Shown here piece by piece: positions 10,191-17,905 of a stretch of 64,000 nucleotides of DNA. The position numbers and the translations under genes are program-made. The notes beneath the pieces were generated by a model, which worked only from the letters and a program-made list of their open reading frames with translations, was not told where the DNA came from and searched no databases. This DNA comes from Salinimonas lutimaris (GTDB lineage: Bacteria; Pseudomonadota; Gammaproteobacteria; Enterobacterales; Alteromonadaceae), in the NCBI RefSeq assembly GCF_005222225.1, contig NZ_CP036536.1:2442001-2506000 (forward strand), written 5' to 3'. Numbering within the stretch: position 1 is the first letter of the stretch; every line of letters starts with the position of its first letter.

Positions 10191-10224
10191 CCACCACCTT
10201 CTACAGGTGGTGGTGCTTTTCTGT
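10191..10224 (+). terminator. Rho-independent terminator of the symporter gene
   Basis: CACCACCT and AGGTGGTG make a perfect 8-bp stem with a 5-base loop, followed by GTGCTTTTCTGTTT, 10 bases past the stop. Confidence 0.8.
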
Positions 10225-10401
10225 TTAGCACTTCGTCACGGTAAAACAGTAATCTCCCTCCTCTTATACTATTCCCCCCCTGCCCCTTTACTCATGCCCG
10301 ATACTGATTTCTGCTTAAATCTGTCATGAGTATCAGTTTACACTTTTTAGCGATATTCAAACCCGAAGAACATTAACTGGATACCTATCCTACTCCCCTG
10401 A

Positions 10402-10602
10402 TGGACAGTCACTCAAAACAAGCTTGACTACCATCAAACAGCATCAAACAGGACACCCATAGCCCCGCACTCTCACCCGGATGCAACAGGCTCTCTGCCA
10501 ACCAAAGGTAAGCCTGTTTTTAAAAGCACTGGCTAAGATAGGGTGACTAAGGATAAGGCGAAAGGACACACACTTAATAAGAGAGCTCAAAGTGACTGTC
10601 CA
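10402..10602. repeat. Tandem structured repeat, unit 1 (201 bp)
   Basis: Bounded by perfect 12-bp terminal inverted repeats TGGACAGTCACT and AGTGACTGTCCA. Internally it holds a hairpin AACAGGCT/AGCCTGTT (10485-10518) followed by T5, and a weaker upstream hairpin (10467-10484). A 10-base duplication (CATCAAACAG) makes this unit longer than the next. A 27-base spacer beginning GGCAAGTAAACACAGCTA separates it from unit 2. The 170 bases before it (10230-10400) hold nothing recognisable. Confidence 0.85.
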
Positions 10603-10629
10603 GGCAAGTAAACACAGCTATCTATCCTG

Positions 10630-10820
10630 TGGACAGTCACTCAAAACAAGCTTGACTAACGTCAAACAGGACACCCATAGCTCCGCACTCTCACCCGAGT
10701 GCAACAGGCTCCCCGCCAACCAGAGGCGAGCCTGCTTTTTAAAGCACTGGGTAAGATAGGGTGACTAAGAATAAGGCGAAAGGACACACACTTAATAAGA
10801 GAGCTCAAAGTGACTGTCCA
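10630..10820. repeat. Tandem structured repeat, unit 2 (191 bp)
   Basis: Nearly identical to unit 1 apart from the 10-base deletion. It has perfect 12-bp terminal inverted repeats, a first hairpin GCACTC/GAGTGC (10685-10702) and a second CAGGCTC/GAGCCTG (10705-10734) followed by CTTTTT. The same spacer leads to unit 3, giving a 218-base period. Confidence 0.88.
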
Positions 10821-10847
10821 GGCAAGTAAACACAGCTACCTCTCCTG

Positions 10848-11034
10848 TGGACAGTCACTCTAAGCAAGCTTGACTAACGTCAAACAGGACACCCGTAGCT
10901 CCGCACCCTCACCCGGGTGCAACAGGCTCTCTGCCAACCAGAGGCGAGCCAGCTTTAAAAAGCAGTGGGTAAGCTGGGGTACCTAAGGATAAAAAGGACA
11001 GTCACTTAATCAAAAAGCTTAAAGTCACTGTCCA
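10848..11034. repeat. Tandem structured repeat, unit 3 (187 bp)
   Basis: The most diverged unit. The left end TGGACAGTCACT is intact, the right end has one mismatch. The first hairpin reads GCACCC/GGGTGC (10903-10920), a compensatory change relative to unit 2. The second stem has one mismatch (CAGGCTC/GAGCCAG). Near its right end an extra GGACAGTCACTT (10996-11007) can pair with the terminal AAGTCACTGTCC. Confidence 0.82.
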
Positions 11035-11082
11035 TACAACATATACGGACAATCCTACCAATCGACGGCAGCTGACTGATAC

Positions 11083-12318
11083 TCACCCATTCAATGCGCT
11101 GGCCGGGGCCACTTGAGCCGCCTTCCTGGCCGGATAGAGTGTAGATATAATGACAAGCAGAAAGGCAACTACCATTGTGGTTGCCACTTCTGTCCAGTTA
11201 AGCTGCGAGGGCAGAAAGTCAATAAAATAAATGTCACCGGAAAGTATTTCGACATTAAGAATTGATTCAATACTGCTGACAATACGCGATAAATTAGGCG
11301 CAATCAGAATAGCCAGTAAGGTTCCACACACGATACCAACTGTACCGTTGATAAGCCCCTGATAAATAAAAGTTCGGCCTATCAATGCATCCGATGCACC
11401 CATGGTCTTTAAAATAGCAATCGCAGGTCGCTTTTCCCGAACCGACATAACCAGTGTCGATACAATGTTAAAACAGGCCACCGCAATGACTAACACCAGA
11501 ACAATGTAAACAACGGTGCGAACCAGCTGAATGTCACTGTACAAATGCCCCTGAGTTCGCGTCCAGCTGGACATATATACTGACTGTGGAAATAAGTAGC
11601 CAATCTCGCGAATAATACTTGCTGCCTGATAAGGATCATGGAAAGTCAGGCGAAGCCCCTGAGCTCCGCTTTCTATCCCAGCATACTCAGAAGCCTGTTC
11701 CAGGTGCATCATCCCAAGATGATTATCCAGCTCACCACCAATAGACAAAGAACCTGCTAACGTCAGTTTCATCAACCGTGGCGCTTTAAAGGTCAGGTCG
11801 CTGGAAGTGGTAGGCACCAACACCGTTATTTTGTCGCCTATTTCCAGCGCTAATTTTTTAATCAGTCCTTTGCCGAGCAATACACTTTTTTCTTCGCTGG
11901 CAAATCGTTGCCAGTCCGCCTGACTCACTTGCTGCAACCATTGATCGTGGCTGGCTCGTTGGGTACTCAGCCCGGTCAGCTCAACCGGTTTTAAATGACC
12001 TTTTTGCTGAATCATACCGGTGATCTTTGTATATGGCTCCACTGCAGCCACCCGAGGGTCCTGCTCTAACGAATCTATGGCGGCCGGCCAGTTCCGAATG
12101 CCCTGATTATCTACCGAATATAACTCGCCGTGAGGGATCACAGCTAACACCCGATTGATAAGCTCCCGCTCAAAACCATTCATCACGCTGAGTAATGTAA
12201 TTAAAACAAAACAACCCAGCCCTACGCCGAATGTAGAAGAAAAAGAAATGAAGGAAATATACCCATTTTTCTGGCGAGCCTGCCTGAACCGCTGGGCCAG
12301 TTGCCAGGCCAGATTCAT
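11083..12318 (-). CDS. lolE: Lipoprotein-releasing ABC transporter permease LolE
   Basis: Inner-membrane subunit of the LolCDE complex that extracts outer-membrane lipoproteins and hands them to LolA. The 411-residue protein starts with an N-terminal membrane segment (about residues 24-45), followed by a large periplasmic domain (to about 260) and three C-terminal membrane segments, the MacB/FtsX layout. Near-identical stretches to E. coli LolE include [37 protein letters not shown] and [13 protein letters not shown], which favours LolE over LolC. It overlaps lolD by 4 bases (ATGA-type), so translation is coupled. A third subunit gene (lolC) is not adjacent. It ends 48 bases from the tandem repeat array. 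Confidence 0.95.
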   Translation of the reverse strand: MNLAWQLAQRFRQARQKNGYISFISFSSTFGVGLGCFVLITLLSVMNGFERELINRVLAVIPHGELYSVDNQGIRNWPAAIDSLEQDPRVAAVEPYTKITGMIQQKGHLKPVELTGLSTQRASHDQWLQQVSQADWQRFASEEKSVLLGKGLIKKLALEIGDKITVLVPTTSSDLTFKAPRLMKLTLAGSLSIGGELDNHLGMMHLEQASEYAGIESGAQGLRLTFHDPYQAASIIREIGYLFPQSVYMSSWTRTQGHLYSDIQLVRTVVYIVLVLVIAVACFNIVSTLVMSVREKRPAIAILKTMGASDALIGRTFIYQGLINGTVGIVCGTLLAILIAPNLSRIVSSIESILNVEILSGDIYFIDFLPSQLNWTEVATTMVVAFLLVIISTLYPARKAAQVAPASALNG

Positions 12319-13010
12319 ACACTCGCTCCCTTGCTTTGTTGCAGAATATGGCCATCCTGAATTGTTAACGTGCGGTCCATCTGTTGCGCCAGTTCTGTAT
12401 CATGCGTCACCACCACAAAACTGGTCCCCAACTCGTAACTGAGTTCTTTCAGCAACTGATATACCTGAACGCCGGTCTGATGGTCAAGGTTTCCAGTAGG
12501 CTCGTCGGCCAGAACCAGTGCAGGGTTGTTGACCAGTGCCCGTGCTATGGCCACACGCTGTCGTTCTCCGCCAGATAGCGCTGATGGTTTATGCGTCTGC
12601 CGGTGAGAAAGTCCGACTCTTTCAAGCAATGCTGCCGCCCTTTGCTGCGCTTTCGCCGGCTTTTCTCCGCCAATAAGCAAGGGCATAGCTACGTTTTCCT
12701 GTGCGGTAAATTCGGGCAATAAGTGGTGAAACTGATAAATAAAGCCCATTTGTGCATTACGCAGGCTTGCCAGCTTTTTTGAGCCCAGGGAAAATAATGA
12801 CTGTTGCTTGAACAAAACATTGCCTGAAGAGGGGTCATCTAACCCACCCAATATATGCAGTAACGTACTTTTTCCAGAGCCTGAACTGCCCAAAATAGCG
12901 ATGTGCTCAGCAGCGTGAACAGAGAATGAAATGCGATCCAATACCTGGATCGTGGCAGCACCATCCTGATAAGTTTTACTGATGTTCTGACAAACTAGAA
13001 TTTCTTGCAT
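12315..13010 (-). CDS. lolD: Lipoprotein-releasing ABC transporter ATPase LolD
   Basis: ATPase of the LolCDE lipoprotein-sorting complex, 231 residues from ATG 13010. Walker [10 protein letters not shown] (about 41-49), Q-loop region [15 protein letters not shown] signature LSGGERQR (145-152), Walker B LVLADEP (165-171) and H-loop VVTHD are all intact. The opening [15 protein letters not shown] aligns with E. coli LolD; a GTG two codons upstream (13016) is possible, and neither has a clear Shine-Dalgarno. It is cotranscribed with lolE. Confidence 0.95.
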   Translation of the reverse strand: MQEILVCQNISKTYQDGAATIQVLDRISFSVHAAEHIAILGSSGSGKSTLLHILGGLDDPSSGNVLFKQQSLFSLGSKKLASLRNAQMGFIYQFHHLLPEFTAQENVAMPLLIGGEKPAKAQQRAAALLERVGLSHRQTHKPSALSGGERQRVAIARALVNNPALVLADEPTGNLDHQTGVQVYQLLKELSYELGTSFVVVTHDTELAQQMDRTLTIQDGHILQQSKGASV

Positions 13011-13090
13011 CACCACAATCTATTTACCAATTTTTACTTAGGCAAATATTACCGTGATAAAGGTGTTGAACCAAGAAACAGACAGATAAT

Positions 13091-13131
13091 AAAAGGAATT
13101 TTATGCAGTTACGAGACAACGACTGCATTTT
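13091..13131 (-). terminator. Probable terminator of the tRNA-Asp array
   Basis: ATGCAGT and ACTGCAT (13103-13109, 13122-13128) form a perfect 7-bp stem, followed on the minus strand by AAAATTCCTTTTAT, just past the last tRNA. The T-rich tail is interrupted, so termination strength is uncertain. Confidence 0.5.
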
Positions 13132-13139
13132 GGGGAAGT

Positions 13140-13216
13140 TGGCGGAGCGGACGGGACTCGAACCCGCGACCCCCGGCGTGACAGGCCGGTATTCTAACCA
13201 ACTGAACTACCGCTCC
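13140..13216 (-). tRNA. tRNA-Asp (GTC), copy 6 in transcription order
   Basis: A 77-base tRNA with all arms and an encoded 3' CCA. The acceptor stem GGAGCGG/CCGCTCC, anticodon loop CTGTCAC (anticodon GTC) and T-loop GGTTCGAGTCC match bacterial tRNA-Asp. It is identical to the five other copies upstream. Confidence 0.98.
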
Positions 13217-13245
13217 ACAAAAGGATGACGTGCTGTACAAGATAG

Positions 13246-13322
13246 TGGCGGAGCGGACGGGACTCGAACCCGCGACCCCCGGCGTGACAGGCCGGTATTC
13301 TAACCAACTGAACTACCGCTCC
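13246..13322 (-). tRNA. tRNA-Asp (GTC), copy 5
   Basis: Same 77-base tRNA-Asp sequence, CCA encoded. The spacer to the next copy contains the shared GTACA block. Confidence 0.98.
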
Positions 13323-13351
13323 ACTAAGGATATCTTATTGTACAAGCAAAT

Positions 13352-13428
13352 TGGCGGAGCGGACGGGACTCGAACCCGCGACCCCCGGCGTGACAGGCCG
13401 GTATTCTAACCAACTGAACTACCGCTCC
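13352..13428 (-). tRNA. tRNA-Asp (GTC), copy 4
   Basis: Same 77-base tRNA-Asp sequence, CCA encoded, 29 bases from its downstream neighbour. Confidence 0.98.
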
Positions 13429-13459
13429 GCTAAAGGATATTAAATCGTACAAGTTAAAG

Positions 13460-13536
13460 TGGCGGAGCGGACGGGACTCGAACCCGCGACCCCCGGCGTG
13501 ACAGGCCGGTATTCTAACCAACTGAACTACCGCTCC
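13460..13536 (-). tRNA. tRNA-Asp (GTC), copy 3
   Basis: Same 77-base tRNA-Asp sequence, CCA encoded. The 31-base spacer carries the AGGAT and GTACAA blocks seen in other spacers. Confidence 0.98.
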
Positions 13537-13565
13537 ACTAAGGATTTTAACTTGTACAAACTAAA

Positions 13566-13642
13566 TGGCGGAGCGGACGGGACTCGAACCCGCGACCCCC
13601 GGCGTGACAGGCCGGTATTCTAACCAACTGAACTACCGCTCC
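13566..13642 (-). tRNA. tRNA-Asp (GTC), copy 2
   Basis: Same 77-base tRNA-Asp sequence, CCA encoded. Confidence 0.98.
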
Positions 13643-13670
13643 GAAGCCTTTAGCTTGTGAGTATTGAAAG

Positions 13671-13747
13671 TGGCGGAGCGGACGGGACTCGAACCCGCGA
13701 CCCCCGGCGTGACAGGCCGGTATTCTAACCAACTGAACTACCGCTCC
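13671..13747 (-). tRNA. tRNA-Asp (GTC), copy 1 (promoter-proximal)
   Basis: First copy of the six-gene array, 77 bases with CCA encoded. Its upstream leader (13748-13808) separates it from a strong promoter. Confidence 0.98.
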
Positions 13748-13814
13748 ACATTTTTCAATACTATCAGCAAGTTGGAACTTCACATCAAGTGTTCTCCCCC
13801 TCACTGCGGCGCAG

Positions 13815-13843
13815 ATATTACGGTTATTGATTATTAGAGTCAA
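13815..13843 (-). promoter_or_regulatory. Stable-RNA-type promoter of the tRNA-Asp array
   Basis: On the minus strand TTGACT (13838-13843), a 17-base spacer and TAATAT (13815-13820) are followed by CTGCGCCGC, a GC-rich discriminator typical of stringently controlled stable-RNA promoters. An A-run directly upstream could act as an UP element. Transcription would begin near 13807, about 60 bases before the first tRNA. Confidence 0.75.
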
Positions 13844-13947
13844 TGCTTTTTTTGCATAAAATAATGAAATTGGGGCTGTTTGTTCAACTAATCGACATAA
13901 TGCTGCAACAACGAACAGCTATGCTGAAATTTTACCCGAAGCCGCCC

Positions 13948-15390
13948 TTATTCATTCTTATCTTTTGGTTTTTTCTTAAAAATACCGGTGAGTTTTGCCA
14001 GTAAACCCGGTTTTGTCTCTGCAGTAAGATCTGCCTCTGTGGTTTTTGTTTCTTTCTTGGCCACCGAAGGTTCAGTAACCACCGGCGCCGCCGCTTTTTT
14101 ACGTCGCCATACAACAAACCCAACAATAAGCCCTGTTATTAGCAGAATACTCCCGTTCACTACCCCCAATAGCATATATAAGGTACTGTCCTGCATCGTT
14201 TCGGACTCTTGGGGCTGAGAGGTGTCTGGCTCTGGTGCCTGTCCATTATCTTCAGGGGCGGTGATAGCCTCACCCTGAATGTCTTCTTCAGGTGCCGGCT
14301 CTACATCAAATCGAAATTCAGGGACATCCAGAATAAAATCCCGGCCACTGATGGTTTGCCCATAAGTAGTGAGCTTTACCGCATAAGTACCAATATCTAT
14401 GTTCAGAATCTGCTGAGTGCGAACCCCCTGCTGTGGCTCGGTAATTGAAAAATTCTGGATATCCCCGTTGGGATAGCGGACTTTCCCGTCAATCAGCAAA
14501 GTGTCTGTCTGGATGAGAGCCGGGTCAGCTGCGATGCTCAGCGTATGGTATTCGCCTTCCTGTTCGACCTGCTCGACCGACATTGAGACTGGATTGGGAT
14601 ATAGCATAACCGGCGCATCAACCTGCTCACGGGTATACATCGGCGTGCTGACCCTAAACACAGGCCTCCACTCTCCGGCTGCCACATTTAAATTAAACTG
14701 GCCGGTAAACACCCCGTCGGACGGGCGCTCGTCCATTCCCCGACCATTATCCTCAAACCGGGCTATCACTTCCCGGTCTGAGCTGAAGTTGTCGTAATTT
14801 GGATTATTCGTGCTGACAAACTCTATGTCCAGGGCAACAACGTCGCGAAACCCTGGCTCGCTGACAGGCTCTCCCCCATTGGTTAGCCGGGCTGTTTGCT
14901 TTAAAATTTCGCCTGAAAAAATGACCTCGGGCAGAGGCTGGGCGTGCAGAGCAATGTCAGATACCACCATTATCCTGCTTCCCGGTACTATCTGCCCAAC
15001 CGCCTGCCATGGGCCGGGAACAGGGTTTTTAATGGTGACCATGTCAAAAGTGTCATCGTCAAACCAGACCACATTTTCCTGTTCAGCCTGGGTCTGGAAA
15101 ATCTTTGAGCCATCCGGCCTGACCAGCACCACCGGCGCCGAGCCAAATTCCCGGAAGAAAATCATGGTCACTTCTTCGACGTTATAATCGACACGAAACC
15201 GGTTTTTTAGCAGTGCTATAGAATTTTGATATTCATTGCCAAGAGAGGCAATGGGAGGAGAATCAGGTTGCGCCTTGGCTGGCTCCTGCGACAATGCAGA
15301 CGGAATAGTTAACCCCGCCGAAATCAGTACCGCCAGTCTGAAAGTCTTACCTGAAAAGGTTATTCGCCCTGATTTGCTCGCCACAAACAT
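13948..15390 (-). CDS. TIGR03503 family membrane-anchored periplasmic protein
   Basis: A 480-residue protein of unknown function. It has an N-terminal signal sequence (hydrophobic core LAVLISAGLTI), a large periplasmic region from about residue 36 with beta-rich segments (FRVDYNVEEVTMIFFREFGS, VVLVRPDGSKI, PGPWQAVGQIVPGSRI), an acidic Pro/Glu linker (about 360-400), one transmembrane segment (LYMLLGVVNGSILLITGLIV) and a Lys-rich cytoplasmic tail. This matches the TIGR03503 family as I know it, found in Alteromonadales, Vibrionales and Shewanella in genomes that carry the GlyGly-CTERM/rhombosortase surface-anchoring system. The start overlaps the 3' end of dnaQ by 31 bases, so the two are probably cotranscribed. 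A precise role is not known. Confidence 0.78.
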   Translation of the reverse strand: MFVASKSGRITFSGKTFRLAVLISAGLTIPSALSQEPAKAQPDSPPIASLGNEYQNSIALLKNRFRVDYNVEEVTMIFFREFGSAPVVLVRPDGSKIFQTQAEQENVVWFDDDTFDMVTIKNPVPGPWQAVGQIVPGSRIMVVSDIALHAQPLPEVIFSGEILKQTARLTNGGEPVSEPGFRDVVALDIEFVSTNNPNYDNFSSDREVIARFEDNGRGMDERPSDGVFTGQFNLNVAAGEWRPVFRVSTPMYTREQVDAPVMLYPNPVSMSVEQVEQEGEYHTLSIAADPALIQTDTLLIDGKVRYPNGDIQNFSITEPQQGVRTQQILNIDIGTYAVKLTTYGQTISGRDFILDVPEFRFDVEPAPEEDIQGEAITAPEDNGQAPEPDTSQPQESETMQDSTLYMLLGVVNGSILLITGLIVGFVVWRRKKAAAPVVTEPSVAKKETKTTEADLTAETKPGLLAKLTGIFKKKPKDKNE

Positions 15391-16073
15391 TGTCCACCGC
15401 TTTCCTGCACGATATCCAGTCGTGCTTCATGTTGTTCTAATTCATCGGCGGATGCTTTGATAACCTTTAATTTTTTTGCCGTGCGTGCAACGCGCCGAAT
15501 GCTCCCATCATCAGTTTCCTCTCCGCTTTGCCCGGCCAGATTCAGTTTGGTCTGGCCACCAGTCATGATCAGATACACATCGGCAAGGATCTCCGCATCC
15601 AGCAAAGCGCCGTGTAGTTGTCGGTGGCTATTATCAATGCCGTACCGTTTACACAATGCGTCCAGGTTATTTTTTTGCCCCGGGTGCACTTTTCTGGCCA
15701 GCGCAAGGCTATCCAGAACAGAGCAGATATCCGCTGTTTTTGTACTTTTAGTGCGGCTATTTAGTCTGAATTCATGGTCCATGAAGCCAACGTCAAATGG
15801 CGCATTATGGATAACCAGCTGGGCTCCGCGAATAAACGAAATAAAATCATCGGCCACATCCGAAAATAACGGTTTATCAGCCAAAAATTGATTGGTAATT
15901 CCATGTACTTCAATGGCTTCGGCTTCAATCTCACGCTGCGGGTTGATGTAAACGTGAAAGTGATTGCCTGTGAGTTTACGGTTTACCAACTCTACACAAC
16001 CGATTTCAATAATCCGGTGGCCTTCTTTAGGGTCGATACCCGTGGTTTCTGTATCCAGAACAATCTGACGCAT
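15360..16073 (-). CDS. dnaQ: DNA polymerase III epsilon subunit (3'-5' proofreading exonuclease)
   Basis: Proofreading subunit of the replicative polymerase core, 237 residues. The DEDD exonuclease motifs are present: Exo I VLDTETTG (D7, E9), Exo II HNAPFDVGFMDHE and Exo III HGALLDAEILADVYL (with the preceding His). The C-terminal part, which binds the alpha subunit, is shorter and less conserved. The start is ATG 16073; a long in-frame extension to 16178 crosses the intergenic region and the rnhA start and is not credible. Divergent from rnhA across 88 bases, the same arrangement as in E. coli. Confidence 0.97.
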   Translation of the reverse strand: MRQIVLDTETTGIDPKEGHRIIEIGCVELVNRKLTGNHFHVYINPQREIEAEAIEVHGITNQFLADKPLFSDVADDFISFIRGAQLVIHNAPFDVGFMDHEFRLNSRTKSTKTADICSVLDSLALARKVHPGQKNNLDALCKRYGIDNSHRQLHGALLDAEILADVYLIMTGGQTKLNLAGQSGEETDDGSIRRVARTAKKLKVIKASADELEQHEARLDIVQESGGQCLWRANQGE

Positions 16074-16117
16074 GATAAATATCTCGTTACTGCATAGGTT
16101 TTTGCTAGTATACCAAC

Positions 16118-16138
16118 CCCATAGTGGCTGACTATGGG
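16118..16138. promoter_or_regulatory. Perfect inverted repeat between dnaQ and rnhA
   Basis: CCCATAGT and ACTATGGG around a 5-base centre, in the 88-base divergent promoter region. On the minus strand it lies just upstream of TATACT, a -10 candidate for dnaQ. It could be an operator or a small hairpin in the rnhA leader. Confidence 0.5.
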
Positions 16139-16161
16139 TGAATAGCAAAAAAGGAGCACAA

Positions 16162-16632
16162 GTGGCCAAAAAAACCATTCATATATTTACCGACGGATCC
16201 TGTCTGGGAAATCCCGGGCCGGGAGGCTACGGCGCCGTAATGATTTACAACAATCATCGCAAAGAACTTAGCGGCGGGTATTATCAGACAACCAATAACA
16301 GAATGGAGTTGCTGGCTCCTATTGTGGCCCTGAATGCATTAAACGAAGCCTGCCAGGTTGAGATTACAACCGACAGCCAGTATGTAAAAAACGGCATCAA
16401 TCAGTGGATTCACAACTGGCGTAAAAACGGCTGGAAAACTAAAGATAAAAAGCCGGTTAAAAACGCCGACCTGTGGAAGCTACTGGATGAAGCTGTTAGC
16501 CGGCATGACATGAACTGGCACTGGGTAAAGGGGCATTCCGGTCATCCTGAAAATGAACGGTGCGATGATTTGGCCCGTGAAGCTGCCAACCACCCCACCC
16601 AACCTGATGAAGGTTTTACACCGTCTTCATAA
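16162..16632 (+). CDS. rnhA: Ribonuclease HI
   Basis: Degrades the RNA strand of RNA-DNA hybrids (R-loops, primers). The 156 residues match the E. coli enzyme (155). Catalytic carboxylates D11 (TDGSC), E49 (NRMEL), D71 (TDSQ) and D135 (ENERCDD), together with H125 (KGHSGHPEN), are all present. The start is GTG 16162 with AAGGAG 5 bases upstream; an upstream in-frame ATG at 16138 lacks such a site. The last 17 bases overlap the 3' end of the convergent AraC gene. Confidence 0.97.
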   Translation: MAKKTIHIFTDGSCLGNPGPGGYGAVMIYNNHRKELSGGYYQTTNNRMELLAPIVALNALNEACQVEITTDSQYVKNGINQWIHNWRKNGWKTKDKKPVKNADLWKLLDEAVSRHDMNWHWVKGHSGHPENERCDDLAREAANHPTQPDEGFTPSS

Positions 16633-17470
16633 TAGGCAGATACAAGGTTTGCTGCGCCTCATGCGCAGCCACATCAGGGAACAGGGTATGTCGTTCAACA
16701 AACGGGGGATGCGTGTGGGTGTCCAGTCTGTCAGCATACTGACTGAGCATGAGACGCAACATCCGGCCAATCTCTCGTTCATCCCCGGTTATCCGACAGG
16801 CTGCCACGGTTAATTCAGGTATTGTTGCATTGTGTACCTGCCAGGGATTTAACCTGACTGTCTGGCGATGACTACTGGCAATACCCAATCGCCAGTGCTC
16901 TGGCGCTGTAGTAGCAGGATCATCGTAATAAATAGAAAATGTGCGGCTGAAGCCTGGTGCAGAGCCGTATTCTTTACGCCACTGAATAAACTGGCTCACC
17001 GACTCAGCAATGGCCGAAGGGGGTCCCTGATGAATCTTTAGCGCCAGTGGCAGCGCTTTAAAATTTTCTTCAGAGATTTCAGGTGAGTTGTGTTTATTGG
17101 TTGAATGAAGCAAATTCAGTATGGATTCTGCAGACTGCCAGTATGCCCAGTCAGGCTTTTGTCTGAACGCGATGGGCGATATCCCGCAACACCGGTAAAA
17201 AGCCCGGTTAAATCCTTCGGGTGACGCAAAGCCGGCCTCAAGAGCAATATCCAGGACACTCATAGTGTGCCGAAAAGCCAGTTGCCAGGCCGCTCTGCGC
17301 AACCTGAAAATACGCATAAAGGTGCTCAGCCCCACGCCCGACAATTCCTTAAAGTGACGCTTAAATGTTGCTTCAGATACTCCTGCAATCCCAGCCAAAT
17401 TTGTTATATCAGGGTGTTGCTGAGGAAATTGAGTTAAGTGAGAGAGCACTGTCTTCATACGAAATGTCAT
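16616..17470 (-). CDS. AraC-family regulator with GyrI-like effector domain
   Basis: A 284-residue transcription factor with the DNA-binding part first: two helix-turn-helix motifs within about residues 5-105 ([54 protein letters not shown]). A linker of about 40 residues leads to a C-terminal GyrI-like/effector-binding domain (about 150-284) of the kind found in Rob and related small-molecule sensors. AGGAAG lies 4 bases before ATG 17470. No obvious target gene is adjacent, so its regulon is unknown. The C-terminal coding region contains the 13-mer repeat GTGTGGGTGTCCA (16713-16725, read on the plus strand), encoding part of RLDTHTHPP. Confidence 0.88.
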   Translation of the reverse strand: MTFRMKTVLSHLTQFPQQHPDITNLAGIAGVSEATFKRHFKELSGVGLSTFMRIFRLRRAAWQLAFRHTMSVLDIALEAGFASPEGFNRAFYRCCGISPIAFRQKPDWAYWQSAESILNLLHSTNKHNSPEISEENFKALPLALKIHQGPPSAIAESVSQFIQWRKEYGSAPGFSRTFSIYYDDPATTAPEHWRLGIASSHRQTVRLNPWQVHNATIPELTVAACRITGDEREIGRMLRLMLSQYADRLDTHTHPPFVERHTLFPDVAAHEAQQTLYLPIMKTV

Positions 17471-17905
17471 GCTACTTCCTGGCTAAAAACGATAACGCAC
17501 AATATACATGCTTCTCTATTCCCTGCCTGACCATTTAGCTCAGTTGCTGCTAACAAAGTGGCATTGGGGTCATACTAGACAGCCACTTTATCCGCTCATA
17601 CTGTCAACTATCCATGCTTTCCAGCCATAACTGGACATCCATATTTTAATTAAAAAAGATTTGCGCGGGTGTCTATGGGCAAATGTGACCGACGTAAAAG
17701 GTAAGACGCCTGTTGGGAGTCCCCACCTGCGCACATGTTGTCTTAATTAAAGTGGCATCTTTACTAGCGACGGCGATTAGTGAAAAAACCTGAAAAAAAT
17801 CCAACAATAAATATAAGAATATCAGCGCCAAGTAGGCGTCCAGAACATCATATTTATGCAGGGGACAGTAGGCGGAGTATGGATAACGTGCAGGGATGAC
17901 GCTGA
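17471..17905. other. Intergenic region with repeat-family motifs, no supported gene
   Basis: Between the AraC gene and the RAYT gene. It contains TAGACAGCCACTT (17576-17588), TGGACATCCAT (17632-17642) and GGGTGTCTATGG (17668-17679), all variants of the motif family also found in other gaps of this window. A 92-codon open frame here overlaps the RAYT gene and shows no protein-like features. Confidence 0.55.
17632..17642 (-). repeat. Left inverted flank of the RAYT gene
   Basis: TGGACATCCAT, the exact reverse complement of ATGGATGTCCA found on the other side of the transposase gene at 18991-19001. The pair brackets the gene in inverted orientation, as REP sequences often do around RAYT genes. 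Confidence 0.5.

Noticed and set aside
10402..11034. CRISPR-like array
   Set aside because: Only three units of about 190-200 bases; the spacers are conserved, not unique, and no cas gene is near.
13324..13843. Open frames of 65 and 98 codons on the minus strand repeating the peptide RIPACHAGGRGFESRPLR
   Set aside because: They are translations of the tandem tRNA-Asp genes, a common annotation artefact.
16074..16178. Longer N-terminus of DnaQ
   Set aside because: It crosses the divergent promoter region and the rnhA start, and precedes the conserved family start MRQIVLDTETTG.
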